From positions 1-64,000 of the forward strand of contig VSDK01024169.1 in assembly GCA_009767595.1 (NCBI GenBank): a stretch of 64,000 bases of DNA, read 5' to 3'. Shown here one piece after another: positions 23,019-33,997 of the stretch (position 1 is its first letter; every line of letters begins with the position of its first letter). The translations under genes and the position numbers were made by a program. Source of the DNA: Symbiodinium kawagutii. Taxonomy: Eukaryota > Sar > Dinophyceae > Suessiales > Symbiodiniaceae. Under the pieces are notes generated by a model. That model ran no database searches. It saw only the letters and a list, made by a program, of their open reading frames with translations, and was not told where the DNA came from.

Positions 23019-23095
23019 ATGTCACTAAGCATCGCTAAGCGCAAAAGAGACGACTGTGATTTCAGTTTTCGACTCCAAGGCTATCACGAGCTGCG
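23019..23095 (+). CDS. possible first exon (gene V?)
   Basis: ATG at 23019 opens MSLSIAKRKRDDCDFSFRL then QGYHEL and reaches a GTGAGC donor at 23096, phase 2. The frame is also open upstream past a GGGCCAG acceptor, so it could be an internal exon. It is placed as a candidate start of gene V only by position. Confidence 0.4.
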
Positions 23096-23620
23096 GTGAG
23101 CCTTCTTTGTGCAAAAGCGACTTGAAGAGTTGGAGCTGAAGGGTCAAGTGGCATCCGCACAACCGTGGCTGTCCATAAAGGGGGTATCCAAAACAGGACT
23201 GCAACAACCCTTGGAGTATGATTACAGCAGGCTGTAATTACTCTCTCTGCGGATTGGCTTGATTGGATTTTTGGATTTGTGATCCTTGGGGTTGCACCAC
23301 TTTATGGATCCACCCATCGAACGGATGCACAGTTGTGATTTCGGTGGCAAACCAATTCCTGGACCCCAGGAGCGACGCATGCGCAGATGACAGCGTTTTT
23401 TTCGGCAACCAATCGGCTTAGTCCACCAGGGAAATCTCCAACCACGACAAATTGTAATCGTGCGTGATATTGAGCCTTGGAGCACCACCACTTCCTTTCA
23501 GGGCGATATTGGCTATGAACGTACACAGCTGTATTATTTCAGGGGTGTCAGACTCTGCACCTGTGTAGTGCTACAGTCAACCATTGCCAGACACATTGAC
23601 TTTTGGGGTTTGGGGGTTAC

Positions 23621-23733
23621 AGGTTTGTCCAAAAATGGTGCACCCCCAAAAGTGTAGGTTTCCCCCAAAAATAAGGGTTGTGATTGGATGGTTATATAGT
23701 ATCCATAGGCACCACCATTTATGGACAAACCCA
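23621..23733. mobile_element. MITE-like element, family F
   Basis: GGTTTGTCCAAAAATGGTGC at the left and GCACCACCATTTATGGACAAACCC at the right form long inverted arms. About 112 bp with an AT-rich centre. Confidence 0.75.
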
Positions 23734-23788
23734 CAGGGTACAATGTGTGGATGGTACCTTAGTGTACTAACTCTCACCTTGCACTCTC

Positions 23789-23955
23789 CAGGGTGAGGCC
23801 ACCAGTTGACGGCAGGTACTTCAGCGGACGTTGTGGTTGCATCCAGCAGTTCCAGGATGCTCCAAATCCCTGGGCTCATTGTTCTGATTTCCACCAGACT
23901 GGGATGAATTGCCAGTTCGGCAAGAACACCAATCTGCTTGATATTTGTAGGCAAC
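23789..23955 (+). CDS. exon-like block, cysteine-rich frame
   Basis: After CTCTCCAG it reads VRPPVDGRYFSGRCGCIQQ and continues with several Cys residues (WAHCSDFHQTGMNCQFG). The reverse strand is also open here (ELAIHPSLVEIRTMSPG), so strand is uncertain. No family is recognised. Confidence 0.3.
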
Positions 23956-24905
23956 CCTTAGTTTCTTTTGATATTTTTCAATCGTCGTTGCTTGATTGCA
24001 GCTTTGCTCAGCAAAAATCCAGTGGCCTGTGAACATGATCTTTATTTGTTCGACGGAAAAATGCATGTACTGTTCATGGGGTTCGTAGCGGTTTGGGCAT
24101 TCCGCATAGGCTGACCGAGATGGATGTGTTCCACAACCAAGGTTGCCATTTGCGGATTCAAATCAAGAACAGGTTTGGCCACTATCAATTATCATCAACC
24201 ATCGTTGGCCTTGGCCTTTGTTTCCTACCATTACGCATTATCATCAAACAATTCCCATCCCTCACCATTTTTCACCAACATTATCCATCATTAACGATAA
24301 GTACAGTAACCAGTCTCAAGCAACATGACCCGTCATTCACCAACATTATCCATTAGAAACCAGCATTCACTAGTAATCTATCATAAATCATGAACAGTCA
24401 ACCATCATTTACAGCACGGAATTCCAGAGCCAGGTCCATGTACCGCAAGCAAGGCCACTCTACGGCCTTCCGAGACCCAGCTGGGGGGTGAGCACGAGGA
24501 CTTCCACTGACTCGACATCCATGGCTCTGCAGCTTCTTTGTCTTGCCGGAAAGTGATCTCAGAATTTTTGGGTGCGTCTGCTGGACCATGAGGTACATCT
24601 GGATCTCAAAAGAAGGTTTTGTTTGGATCATCCGGTACTATCCGGTATTAATCATTCTTAGTACATCTTGGTACTAAACCAACCATTTTTGGGAGTCCCC
24701 AATTTTGAGAAACCACCATCTAAAGAAACACATTTGTTTCAACAATGTCTTGACATGTGCAACCCATACCAATCTATAGCCGGTATCTACATACGATTGT
24801 AGCTCGATAGTAGACTATGCACATCATGTTTTCGTAGTAAGGACTGGCCTACAGGATGGTTTGTACCCAGCATTATTATGGCTGACCCGAATCTATGAAT
24901 TCATT

Positions 24906-25115
24906 TGGGTATGTGCCAAACCATAGCGGCACCCCCCAAAAACCCATGGTTTCCATTTGTAAAGCATATCATTAATCATATTATTCACTTTCTATCAATT
25001 CAACATTATTAGGCCACTAGTTAAATGGTTTCCATTTATAAAATGATCATAAATTAAGCCACTAGATATAAAAGGTTTCCTTTCATAAAATGCTCATTAG
25101 CAAACTGGCGGGGCC
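24906..25115. mobile_element. family E element, internally repeated
   Basis: Begins TGGGTATGTGCCAAACCATA. It holds three diverged copies of TGGTTTCCATTTGTAAA-like sequence and ends GCAAACTGGCGGGGCCC, matching the right part of the 16470-16683 copy. It lies directly before a proposed gene V exon. Confidence 0.6.
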
Positions 25116-25190
25116 CTTAACGGTTACCGGTGTCCTGGCGCTTGGCCCCCTTGCCCTTCCCAACGGTGTCATCGGACGCCCTCCCGGTAG

Positions 25191-25274
25191 GAGATCGCCA
25201 CGGTGGTGGAGGAGCTCTACATCGCTGCGCTGCTCCATGCGGAAGATCAATGGGACTTGGAGCCTCGGTGCAAG
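25191..25274 (+). CDS. gene V exon: helix before the first Asp-rich motif, motif degenerate
   Basis: After a CGGTAG acceptor it reads EIATVVEELYIAALLH. This aligns gap-free with gene VI LATSIEIIHTASLVH (shared A, T, E, A, L and the final H). Reading on gives AEDQWDLEPRCK, where gene VI has DDILDDADQRR, so the catalytic Asp pattern is lost although R and H spacing is partly kept. A GC donor at 25275 (AAG|GCACGG) is in phase with the next exon. An earlier GC donor directly after CAT (25239) would instead hide the motif in an unseen exon. Confidence 0.5.
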
Positions 25275-25518
25275 GCACGGGTGCTCCACGGGTGCGGGAG
25301 TTGATGCCGGGGCACAGCCGCACTGGAGCCGCACAACGGTTCATGATGGTGACCGTGGTGAATGGTGAATGGTAGAGCAACGGTTGAGAAATGGTTGAGC
25401 AATGGTTGATTAATGTTTGAGAAATGGTTGCGCGATGGTTGAGCAATGTTTGAATCAATATGTTTATTATCAGTTACTATGGTTCGTAAATGTTCGTAAT
25501 GATCGGTCGTCCAGGATC

Positions 25519-25640
25519 ACCCCCAGAATCTTGCTGGGCATATCCAGCTGGCGCCCTGCCAAACTGCTGGGTGCTGAGCTGTTTGATTTGGTGGTCATCC
25601 GAGCCGTTGTGGACTTCACATTGCTGGCTCCGCGGAAAAC
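25519..25640 (+). CDS. exon-like block inside the first large gene V intron
   Basis: GTCCAG acceptor, then ITPRILLGISSWRPAKLLG and AELFDLVVIRAVVDFTLLA, a hydrophobic and well-formed frame. The reverse strand is open too. It does not fit the prenyl synthase fold. It may belong to another transcript, be an extra insert in gene V, or be chance. Confidence 0.35.
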
Positions 25641-26035
25641 CAATGGCTGGTTGATGCTGGTTGAAAGTGACCAGGCCATCTGTGGCTGGTGATATTCTCT
25701 TGTGACATTTTGTTCTCAATTTATGGTATCCTCAAGCGCTTGATGGTTTGGGAAAATGGTCAGGGTGAAACACACAGTATTGACTAACTGGAATTGAACA
25801 AAATTGCAGCCAAGGGATCACAGCGCCTATGACTACTGACTCCGTATCCCTGGAAGATAATTTTAGGTCAGACACTCGGTTGTTTCCAACCAAGCCATCC
25901 ATGTGGGACCCCACGGCATGGCAGTCCGTAGCAGAAAATCCAGCGTAGATCCAGTGAGCTGACTGTAGAGTTGATTTCAACACACTGACAGCTGGAGACC
26001 CTATGACATTCATTGCTACTTTTCGCACGTCCTAG

Positions 26036-26221
26036 GAATTGAAAGCTGATGGCAAGACATTCATGGCAGTGGCGGCATCTTTTGTGAAGCACTTGGCGGA
26101 CCCAAAACCCTTGAAGACTGCCAACATTCAGGCGCCGCTGTTGGTTGCAGTGGCCACCCTGTTGAAGAGAAGCAGTGGACTGTCCTGCATACAGATATTT
26201 CCAAATCTAGATATACACTGA
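26036..26221 (+). CDS. exon-like block with stop, unrecognised
   Basis: CGTCCTAG acceptor, then ELKADGKTFMAVAASFVKH, LADPKPLKTANIQAPLLVA and VATLLKRSSG, running to TGA at 26219-26221. Good codon pattern and helix-rich. It is not matched to the prenyl synthase family although it lies between two proposed gene V exons. Confidence 0.4.
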   Translation, partial: ELKADGKTFMAVAASFVKHLADPKPLKTANIQAPLLVAVATLLKRSSGLSCIQIFPNLDIH

Positions 26222-26461
26222 GCATGCAACTGTACATAGATACCTAGAAGGCGCACAGGTCACAGATACATGCATACCTGCATTTGATTGCATTTGCATA
26301 TCTATGAAATTCTGTATATTTTCTTTCCACAATAGTGTTTTAATCATTGCAATCAAGGCAGAGAGAGATACCACAACACATTGAGCCTTCAGGGCAAGGC
26401 ACGGGCACCTATCATGTGTTGCCATCTCAACCTATCGCATGTTGTTAGTTTTCCATGTTTA

Positions 26462-26478
26462 CGGCCAACAACGACTAC

Positions 26479-26550
<72 letters not shown>

Positions 26551-26577
26551 GAGGGGGGGGGGGAGGGGAGGAGGAGG

Positions 26578-26632
<55 letters not shown>

Positions 26633-26635
26633 CGA
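26462..26635. repeat. (GAC)n, (GGA/GGG)n and (GAT)n compound microsatellite
   Basis: About 90 bases of GAC triplets, a G-rich spacer, then about 50 bases of GAT triplets. It generates artificial poly-Asp, poly-Thr, poly-His and poly-Met frames. Confidence 0.95.
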
Positions 26636-26739
26636 GTCATGATGGGTGACGAGTGATTAGTGATGAGTGATGAGAGAATAGTGCAGAGTGGAGAGTGGCG
26701 AGCGACGATGGAGGATGGAGTATGGATGATGGATCATGG

Positions 26740-26819
26740 ATGATGGATCAAAGATGATGGATAATGGATGATGAATAATGGATGATGGATGATGGATGAT
26801 GATGGATAATGGATGGTGA

Positions 26820-26898
<79 letters not shown>

Positions 26899-26915
26899 CG
26901 ATGACGATGACGATG
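26740..26915. repeat. (GATGATGG)n grading into (GAT)n and (GATGAC)n
   Basis: A degenerate ATGGATGATGG array followed by about 70 bases of perfect GAT triplets and four GATGAC units. Confidence 0.9.
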
Positions 26916-29900
26916 ACGATGATGCGGATACGGGAGCCCTTGTTCAGCGTTCATTTCGCACAACTTCTTGCCTTCAAACTTGTGCGGTGTTTGTTCTCAA
27001 CCGGACGTTGGGTAATCAACGGACAAATGCTGCTGCGTGGTGTTGGATTGGCGTCCTGGCTGTCGCTCTAAAGGGTGAGACACTGAGACGTGAACATATC
27101 GATGCTGACTGCTGGACAAGGCAATGAAAATTGATCTAGGCACAGCGATGACTATGATTGAATGTCCTGTGGTATCCTGGCTTTCTGGCGGGTACTGCTT
27201 GCCGGTTGCTGTTGCTGCATATTCCTACCGCTGTTGATGTGCAGTAGCAGCACTTGGATCTTCTTGTTGTTGTTGATGAGGGATTCATGAATGCCATCCC
27301 AACTGCAGCAGCAGGAAGCACTCTTGGGCCTTGACGCCAATCCGCTGATTTGGTGCCATGGTTGCAGCTGTGGGATCATGGAATGGGTTGGGAGGCTGTG
27401 CTGGGTGGATCCGGACCCAATCAAAGCATTGGTCCAGCTGCGGCTTGGCAGTCCTGACCACGTCTTGGCGGAAATGTCCCTTGTGGATCAGCCAATATTT
27501 GGGAAGCCATGAGCAAATAGAAGAATCCAACCATGGGTGGGTGAACATCCCAGCAAAGCTACCTGTTCTTTTTATTTCGGTCTGTTCATCAGGAGTACAG
27601 GTTTTGACGCCATAAAAAATCTGCATGACACCTGAATGAACTGCACATGTTGGGATATTATAGACCTTCGGAAGATCGGCCGAAACCAGAACTCCAATGG
27701 TTTGATGAATCGCCAGGGTTGGATCGGCCAGTCATGATCATCCCTCCCTCCATGTCAGACCACCCTTTGGCCCTGCCTGAAGTGTATAGATTCTGTACTA
27801 AACCACCCGGGTTTGATCGCTGAATTATGTTTGATGATCCTCGTTGAGTGTTGTGGCTGATTATTTGGATTCTTGTTGTGGTATGTTTGATAATCTTGGC
27901 TAACTCTGAATAAGTGTTTGCTTCATTTCATGACTGTTGCCTATTTGGAAAGTTGTTCATGTCAGCTCTGTCACAATCACCGCAATAATCTCCAACATCA
28001 TCCTTACACAAGCGCACAGAGCCAATTTTTCAAATAGGGAGTTGATTGTTGTTGACACGCACCTGCGCGCCGTACGTGATTATATATCTATCCGTTTATC
28101 TATCCATTTATCTATCCATTTATCTATCCATCCATCCATCCATCCATCCATCCATCCATCCATCCATCCATCCATCCATCCCATCCCATCCCATCCCATC
28201 CCATCCCATCCCATCCCGTTCCATCCTATCCATCCATTTGCTTACTTGTATTTAGTACTTTCCCTGTAATAGCCGCCGTTATTTTACATCACACATTGCT
28301 GGCCTCAGGACTCGATATGGCTGTGGTTTGCTTGGCATATCCCTGAATAGCATCTCCCTAGGAGACCGGGAACCCGCTGAGCCTATCAGCTGGGAGTGTC
28401 GTGATGGATAACATATTGATGCCGAAATGGGTGGCTGGACACAATTCTTTGGATCATATAGGTTGAAGCACAACAAAAGATTCCAATTGAGGATATTAAA
28501 AAAGCTAGGTAGTAAGGAATTTAAAAAGGACTACCTCGACTTGAACCGCAGGTTGGTTTTACCTCGTAAAGCGATAAGAGGAACTTAAAAGACGACAACC
28601 TTCAGATCAGATTTTCATATCATATTAGTACAAGTATCATCGGTTTTACAAGTTAAGCCATTGTTTGGGCATGTAAAGCGATAAGGAATCAAAAAAACGA
28701 TAACCCTAAAAGTACTGGTACGGAATTAATTAGATTTAAGCCCTGTTTTCTCGTTGCCTCAATTGGGGGCTTACATCCGTGAAATATATTGCTATTTAAC
28801 GGTTATCAATGTTTAGAATCCCCAATCATTAATTGTTGAGATTTGTCGGTCTTATTGGGGTTGGGTCAAGGCCACTTACCACTGGGTAGGTGAAGATCAG
28901 AGCAATGCCAAGCTGAATCAGTGGAAGCTGAGCCAATGTTGGAACACTTTGAATCCAAGACTTGTCAAGCTCAATGTCCATTGATGAATCCATTTCAACT
29001 CTAAAATCCCTTAGTCTTTTGATCAGGTGTGTTTTTGGCAAAGGTACTCCACGGTAAGTCCAACACTAATCCACTAGAAGCCACTGGTGCTTCACCATAG
29101 CTGGTGGCACCGCCCCACAGGAGGTTCCAACGACACCAGCACCAAGACGGAGCCCAAGGATCGAAGGAAGGTATCACTGCTAGGCGCCACGGTGGCACCT
29201 GGTTGTCCATGGCCATGGTGGTACCAGCCATCCACGAGGAAACCCACAGCTGAGGCGATGCCATTTTTGGACAAGCCCATAGGTTTGCAAGTGTTGTCGT
29301 TGCTGTTTGTTCGCCGTAATTATTGAGTTTGGTGCATAACTTGTGTTGTCTCACATTGCCCCTATGTACACGTATATGCACCCACGCACATGTGCTTTCA
29401 CCATGTTCTGATTGTGATGGTCACAACTCTTTGCTACAGTAGGGATCCATATGAATGTGGCTACCAAAACGGCCAGCAGACCAGAGCCAACACCAGTTAT
29501 TCATTGGACCTACATGTCTACCATTTTCTACCTGCTGCCTGGTGGCTTCATCTTCCACAGACTGATCATTCTTAGAGGATCCAGGGCTGAGATGTCAGGC
29601 CCAGGGTTTGGGGGCTCCCCAAAGATCACCGGAGAGACCCAATTCAGAAGCGGCTGTGCATAGCCAGCATGGCTTTGCCGTCGGAAACAAAGAGCATAAC
29701 TTTTGGGTTGTCTTGTTTAGTGTCAATGCTAGAAGTCGCATGGATCAGTTGTAGATGTCATCGTTCGTTGCGGCATCAATTTTCGCTGCCTACGGCGAAA
29801 GCTTTTTCTTTGGCGAGCGACTACGCATAGATACTTAAACACCCACTTGATGGTTGGTTGGATTTGATCTTCAACCTGCAGCAACTACGCGTTTTTTTCA

Positions 29901-30728
29901 TCTTTTAGATCGGGAACTGCAGTTGGCCATGGCAGCCATGTTTTCCTTTCAATCAAATTGTTGTGGTGCCTTGGTGTTTTGCCGAGTGGCCCTTGGTGTT
30001 TTGCCGAGTGGCCAACCCTTCTGCAACCTCATGGTTCTATCTCATTGGAGTTGTTTTACTTGAAACTTATTGTTTTTTGCTGTTGTTGCTGCTTTTGTGT
30101 TTGTTTGATTGTTGTTGAGGTTTTGTCGTTGTCATGTTGGGATAGGACAGATTTTGACATTGTTTTGACATCGTTCTGACATTGTTTGGAGCAATTGATC
30201 AAAATACACAATCTTGTGCCTGGTTGCTGAAGTGACAACGGTTTGTGGCTCTGAGCCTTTTGTCACTGGAGTTCCACCGTGAATAGGTTTCAGAATCTGG
30301 TTCCAACTGTGCATCAACACCCTGCCAATCATGTGTCCCCCCATGGTAACTCTAGTGGTTGAGGTGACTCAACGCAAACAAATTACAGTTTCTTCAACAA
30401 ATCATACTGAGGTGCATCACCGAAAAAAGATGAAGGTGGTGGATACAATGGTGAATGGCGGTTGATAATGATTTGCAAGCTGCTTAATTGTTGATGCGAC
30501 TTTTTCCACTGGTTCATGTGCGGAGGTTCCTCAAGAGAACCTTGCCATCACGATCCAACTTCCAGCACTATGACCCATGTCCAATGATGTTCCATGTCTG
30601 GAAATAAAAATTGGCCCACCTCCTAAAATTGATGGTTTCTCTAGAGGTTATGAGTGTGATATGCGCTTGGCAAATGCCCTGTGAGGTGGGTGAACTAACC
30701 ATTTGAAACCTACCAACTGATGCTGCAG
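26916..30728. other. intron or spacer, no supported exon
   Basis: About 3.8 kb between proposed gene V exons. It holds weakly exon-like open frames (27291-27512; 29119-29169 between CACAG and GTATCA), a tetranucleotide array, and AT-rich sequence at 28.5-28.8 kb with two loosely repeated TAAAGCGATAAG segments. Nothing matches the missing part of the prenyl synthase fold. Confidence 0.4.
28085..28225. repeat. (ATCTATCC)n, (CATC)n then (CCATC)n array
   Basis: Unit length changes from 8 to 4 to 5 bases along the array, ending in CCATCCCATCCC. This suggests stepwise slippage. Confidence 0.95.
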
Positions 30729-30869
30729 GGTCCCAGTGAACGCGCAGGCGGCGACTCCCTATATGCCACGGCCCAGTGGGCAATGGCCAAACTGGATTCT
30801 CGCGCGTGTCGTAAACTCATTGCGGCGACCATTGCCTCTTACAGCCACTCGCAGCAGTGGATGGGACTC
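30729..30869 (+). CDS. gene V exon: GD segment and following helices
   Basis: CTGCAG acceptor, 47 codons in phase 0: GPSERAGGDSLYATAQWAM, AKLDSRACRKLIAATIASY and SHSQQWMGL, then a GTGTTG donor. It corresponds to the family segment around SGDFLFA with the two helices after it (gene VI: SGDFLFAH, ASGLIESLEDDEVTRL). The length to the next exon fits the family closely. The usual GE.xQ signature after this helix is not conserved (SHSQQ). Confidence 0.65.
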
Positions 30870-32011
30870 GTGTTGATGGTGAATGGGGGTATGTGTTCTA
30901 CCACTCCATCACTGGGTTTGCCATTGTCAAGTCTCCATGGTTACGAGCTATGGGTGTTGAATCCATGAATTACATCCCTATAATTTGTTGCTTCTACCAT
31001 GATTTTAAAAAAGATTACCCTATTAATAGGGATATAATAGGGATCCTTTCTACCATCCTATTAAATACGTTAAATAGATGGTATATCTTCGAATGGAACT
31101 GGGCTGTCAGCGGCATTTTCAGGGATCGAACTGTTGGACGATACGTGGCCGATGGGGCAGTTCATAATTAGCAAAGGGATCTCATGGAGCCATGACTGGT
31201 GACCTCAAATGATTGACCATCGCTATAGTGGAGATATGATAATACATGTAGTTGCTATACATATATTATATAGCGATTTGCAATCATTTGAGGATATAGT
31301 TACATATAATGGTTAACACATAGTTACTACATCCAACTACGTTAATAATGGTTGGACATAGTTAGGTATGATCAACCAGTGCAGACCATTTTCAATAGCA
31401 ACTTGTCGGCGATGGGCCACAGATTTGCCATGATGAATTCAGGTGTACGTCGCTGGGTAGCGCCTGGCGTTCATGGCCGATGTAACGGGGTGTATCCTGG
31501 TTGATGGTGGCTCAATGATGGCTGCTAATGATACTTCAAGATGAGTGGTAATGGCGAAACATGATTGATGTTGACCATGGGTTAATGAGAAACATTTATG
31601 TTTGCTGATTGATTGTAGGGTTAACAGGGGCAAATTTGGTCCCTGGAGGCCCCAGGACATCTGAAAGATTTGGGATTCCAACGCTGCGAAGTGAAGAAAT
31701 TGAGGTGTTGGTGACCCTTGGATGATCCTTGGAGCCCCTGAGTTGAAAGACCAACGGCTTTCCACTGCTTTCATTGGGCCGGCGGTGATCAGAACCTCAC
31801 AGTAACCACCCCCAGTAGTTCATGTTCAGGTCCCTTAAAACAGCGGTTTGAGCTGCGACCCAGCGGTTTCTCCAGCAAGGGCCAGAGCGGTAAAGGCAGT
31901 TCGTGGGGTCACAGCTGACCCAGGCGATGGACAGCTACGGAAAAGAGAGTTGATCCTTGGACCGCCCAAAGATGTGGAAACACTCTGGGAAGGATGCTGC
32001 TTCTGATCCAT

Positions 32012-32136
32012 GTGGCGAGCTGGGTCAAGCAGTTAACCAACCAATTTCATGGGGGATGATAACCAGCAATAATAGTGGGAAAACAATGGGGGATGATTGG
32101 GAACCAGGGGTACGGGGTGAACTGACCCAAAGCCAT
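32012..32136. mobile_element. MITE-like element, family A
   Basis: Left GCGAGCTGGGTCAAGCAGTT, right GAACTGACCCAAAGCCATGT, with GGGAACCAGGGGTACGGGG inside. Lies in the gene V intron. Confidence 0.75.
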
Positions 32137-32731
32137 GTATTACCTGATGGTTCGTTGACTTTAAGAGCTATTCTCATAGAATGAAACCACTAACCAAACA
32201 GTAGTAGAACTCATTCGCAGCAACTTTGTGTTGCTTGGGAACTGCGGAGCTCCGTGCTGTAGGTATGCTGCTCACTGATGATGGATAATCGAATCAAATA
32301 CTTTTGGTTAACTATCAGTGATGAATCCTTGTAAAGCTGTTTTCTTATTCAAAAAGCATGTGGTTGCGCAAGGATCATTGATCATCATTAGGGCATGTTA
32401 CTGGTGATTATGTAACTATCATTATATTATCAATTCAGAAGTAACGATTCAGCATTACTTGGGAACCCTTGCTATGCTTGTGTTCTTCTCGAGGTTCGAT
32501 GAGTGCCACACTGCCGCCAGTTCGTTCCGATGCAGTGATCAGACTGCGGGCTACAGTACATGCTACATGCAGAGTATGTCACCATATGTCACCATGATCC
32601 TCATCCACACCCTGATCATCCAGGTGCCTTGATAATTCCTATGATTGGGTGTTTGAACTCCAGTGTTTCATTTGCCAATTCTCCAGCAATTTGTTGAAGT
32701 CTAGTGTGTGGAGATCATGACCCTTGCTTGG

Positions 32732-32804
32732 TTGGTCTGGTTGGTTGGGTTGGTTGGGTTGGTTGGGTTGGTTGGGTTGGTCCGGTTGGTTGGGTTGGTT
32801 GGCC
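32732..32804. repeat. (GGTTG)n pentanucleotide repeat
   Basis: About 14 units of GGTTG or GGTTGGTTGGG, just before a gene V exon. It forms a pyrimidine-rich tract only on the opposite strand. Confidence 0.9.
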
Positions 32805-32836
32805 TCCCCTGCTTGGTTTTCAGAAGCCTCCCTCAG

Positions 32837-32914
32837 CTCAGGCTTTGGAACTTGGACTTGACGGTGAAGCAGTACCTGGAGATTGAGAAGGCGCGAACAA
32901 GCCGCTGTGCCACG
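32837..32914 (+). CDS. gene V exon: YLE segment
   Basis: CCCTCAG acceptor, 26 codons in phase 0: LRLWNLDLTVKQYLEIEKA then RTSRCAT, then a GTGCGG donor. It matches the family region LTxxxYLxxxxxKT that precedes the CAA-rich helix, where gene VI has VSLFNYLKKSFYKTA. The Lys-Thr pair that contacts diphosphate is replaced by Arg-Thr. Both neighbours join in phase 0. Confidence 0.65.
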
Positions 32915-33880
32915 GTGCGGCTACAGAAATGGGGCAGCCATGAAGCCAGTGACTTGGGGGAGTTATGCTTGGAGTTTGTGACTGGCAATGGTGAAACTGG
33001 ATGCTTTGGCTACCCTTCTGACTGGAGGAACACCCAACTGGTGGTGCCCATGAAACAATTGATCATCCTCAAACGCTCAGCACAAGGGTTGACAAACATG
33101 GCTGGCAAACATGGCTGGACAGCCGACCTTGGAAATCCATCAACCGATTGTGGTACCGTGAGCACCGCTTGTGAAGACCATTCTTAGCTGATCACTGCAA
33201 AAGTTTCCACTAGGATCATGTGAACTTCAGGATTGGTATAACTCCAGGGGTGGTATCCAAGACAATGTTTGGATAGAACAAAAAGCTTCGCATGCTTCGT
33301 CTCCCTAAAGTCTGCTTGCATTCTCCGGCACTCTGGTTTCATTTTGTGGTCTTCCGAAGCTGGGTAAATTGCAGCAACATTTCAATATCGACGTGTCCAC
33401 CATAATGACCCATTTCATTAAGAATATAATTACGTGATGTCTTACCTATGCGCATCTACCCAGATATGATATGACTGTTTGTGTTAACTACCGAAACGTA
33501 CGGCAATAGACTGCAACTCACTGTATCCAGAAATCCACCCTGGACAGAGTTCAAGAAACAATGAAATAAAGTGGAACCAAACAACCATGTAAACCGTTCC
33601 CATCACTACTCAGATCTTTTGATCAACCGGTTCGCCACTGACAATAGTTGATTCATATCCATGTCTAGTCATATCCATATCCATATCATTCCATTTTATA
33701 TTTTACATTCATTTTTTCACTAATTATATGTAACTATATACATGCATTGTGCGCAATCAAATGCACTTCACCCACAAAAACCTAGAAATACCCCACTTCA
33801 GCCCCTCATCCTCACCATGCCCAGGTCCCCCGTTGCGGTCCCCGTTACGGGGCCCGGCTCCCCACCGTGGTCCGCCGCAG

Positions 33881-33994
33881 GTGGCCGGCGTGGCCGCCTT
33901 CTTCGGGGCCTCCACGGCCTGCGCGGCCTTCGTGAACCGCGTCAGCGACGGCATCGCGCAGCAGCTGGCAGACTTCGGCTCCGACCTGGGCCTC
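33881..33994 (+). CDS. gene V exon: helix before the second Asp-rich motif
   Basis: CGCCGCAG acceptor, 38 codons: VAGVAAFFGASTACAAFVN, RVSDGIAQQLADFG and SDLGL, then a GTGGTG donor (or three bases later). The LADFGSDLGL ending equals the family pattern LxxYGxxLGLAFQ that leads into DDxxD, seen intact in gene VI as YTYGFYLGLAFQIADDVLD. Here the frame runs into VVPGRRPW if unspliced, so the Asp motif is not on this exon. Very high GC. Confidence 0.65.
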
Positions 33995-33997
33995 GTG

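Noticed and set aside
26389..27127. Poly-Asp, poly-His and poly-Met open frames
   Set aside because: Produced by GAC and GAT microsatellites; no flanking coding context.
28490..28720. Possible tRNA-like segment (TTGAACCGCAGGTTGGTTTTACC)
   Set aside because: No cloverleaf arms could be paired; looks like an AT-rich repeated segment.
32708..33187. 159-codon forward frame
   Set aside because: Only 32837-32914 is supported as an exon. The front is a GGTTG repeat and the rest lies past a good donor.
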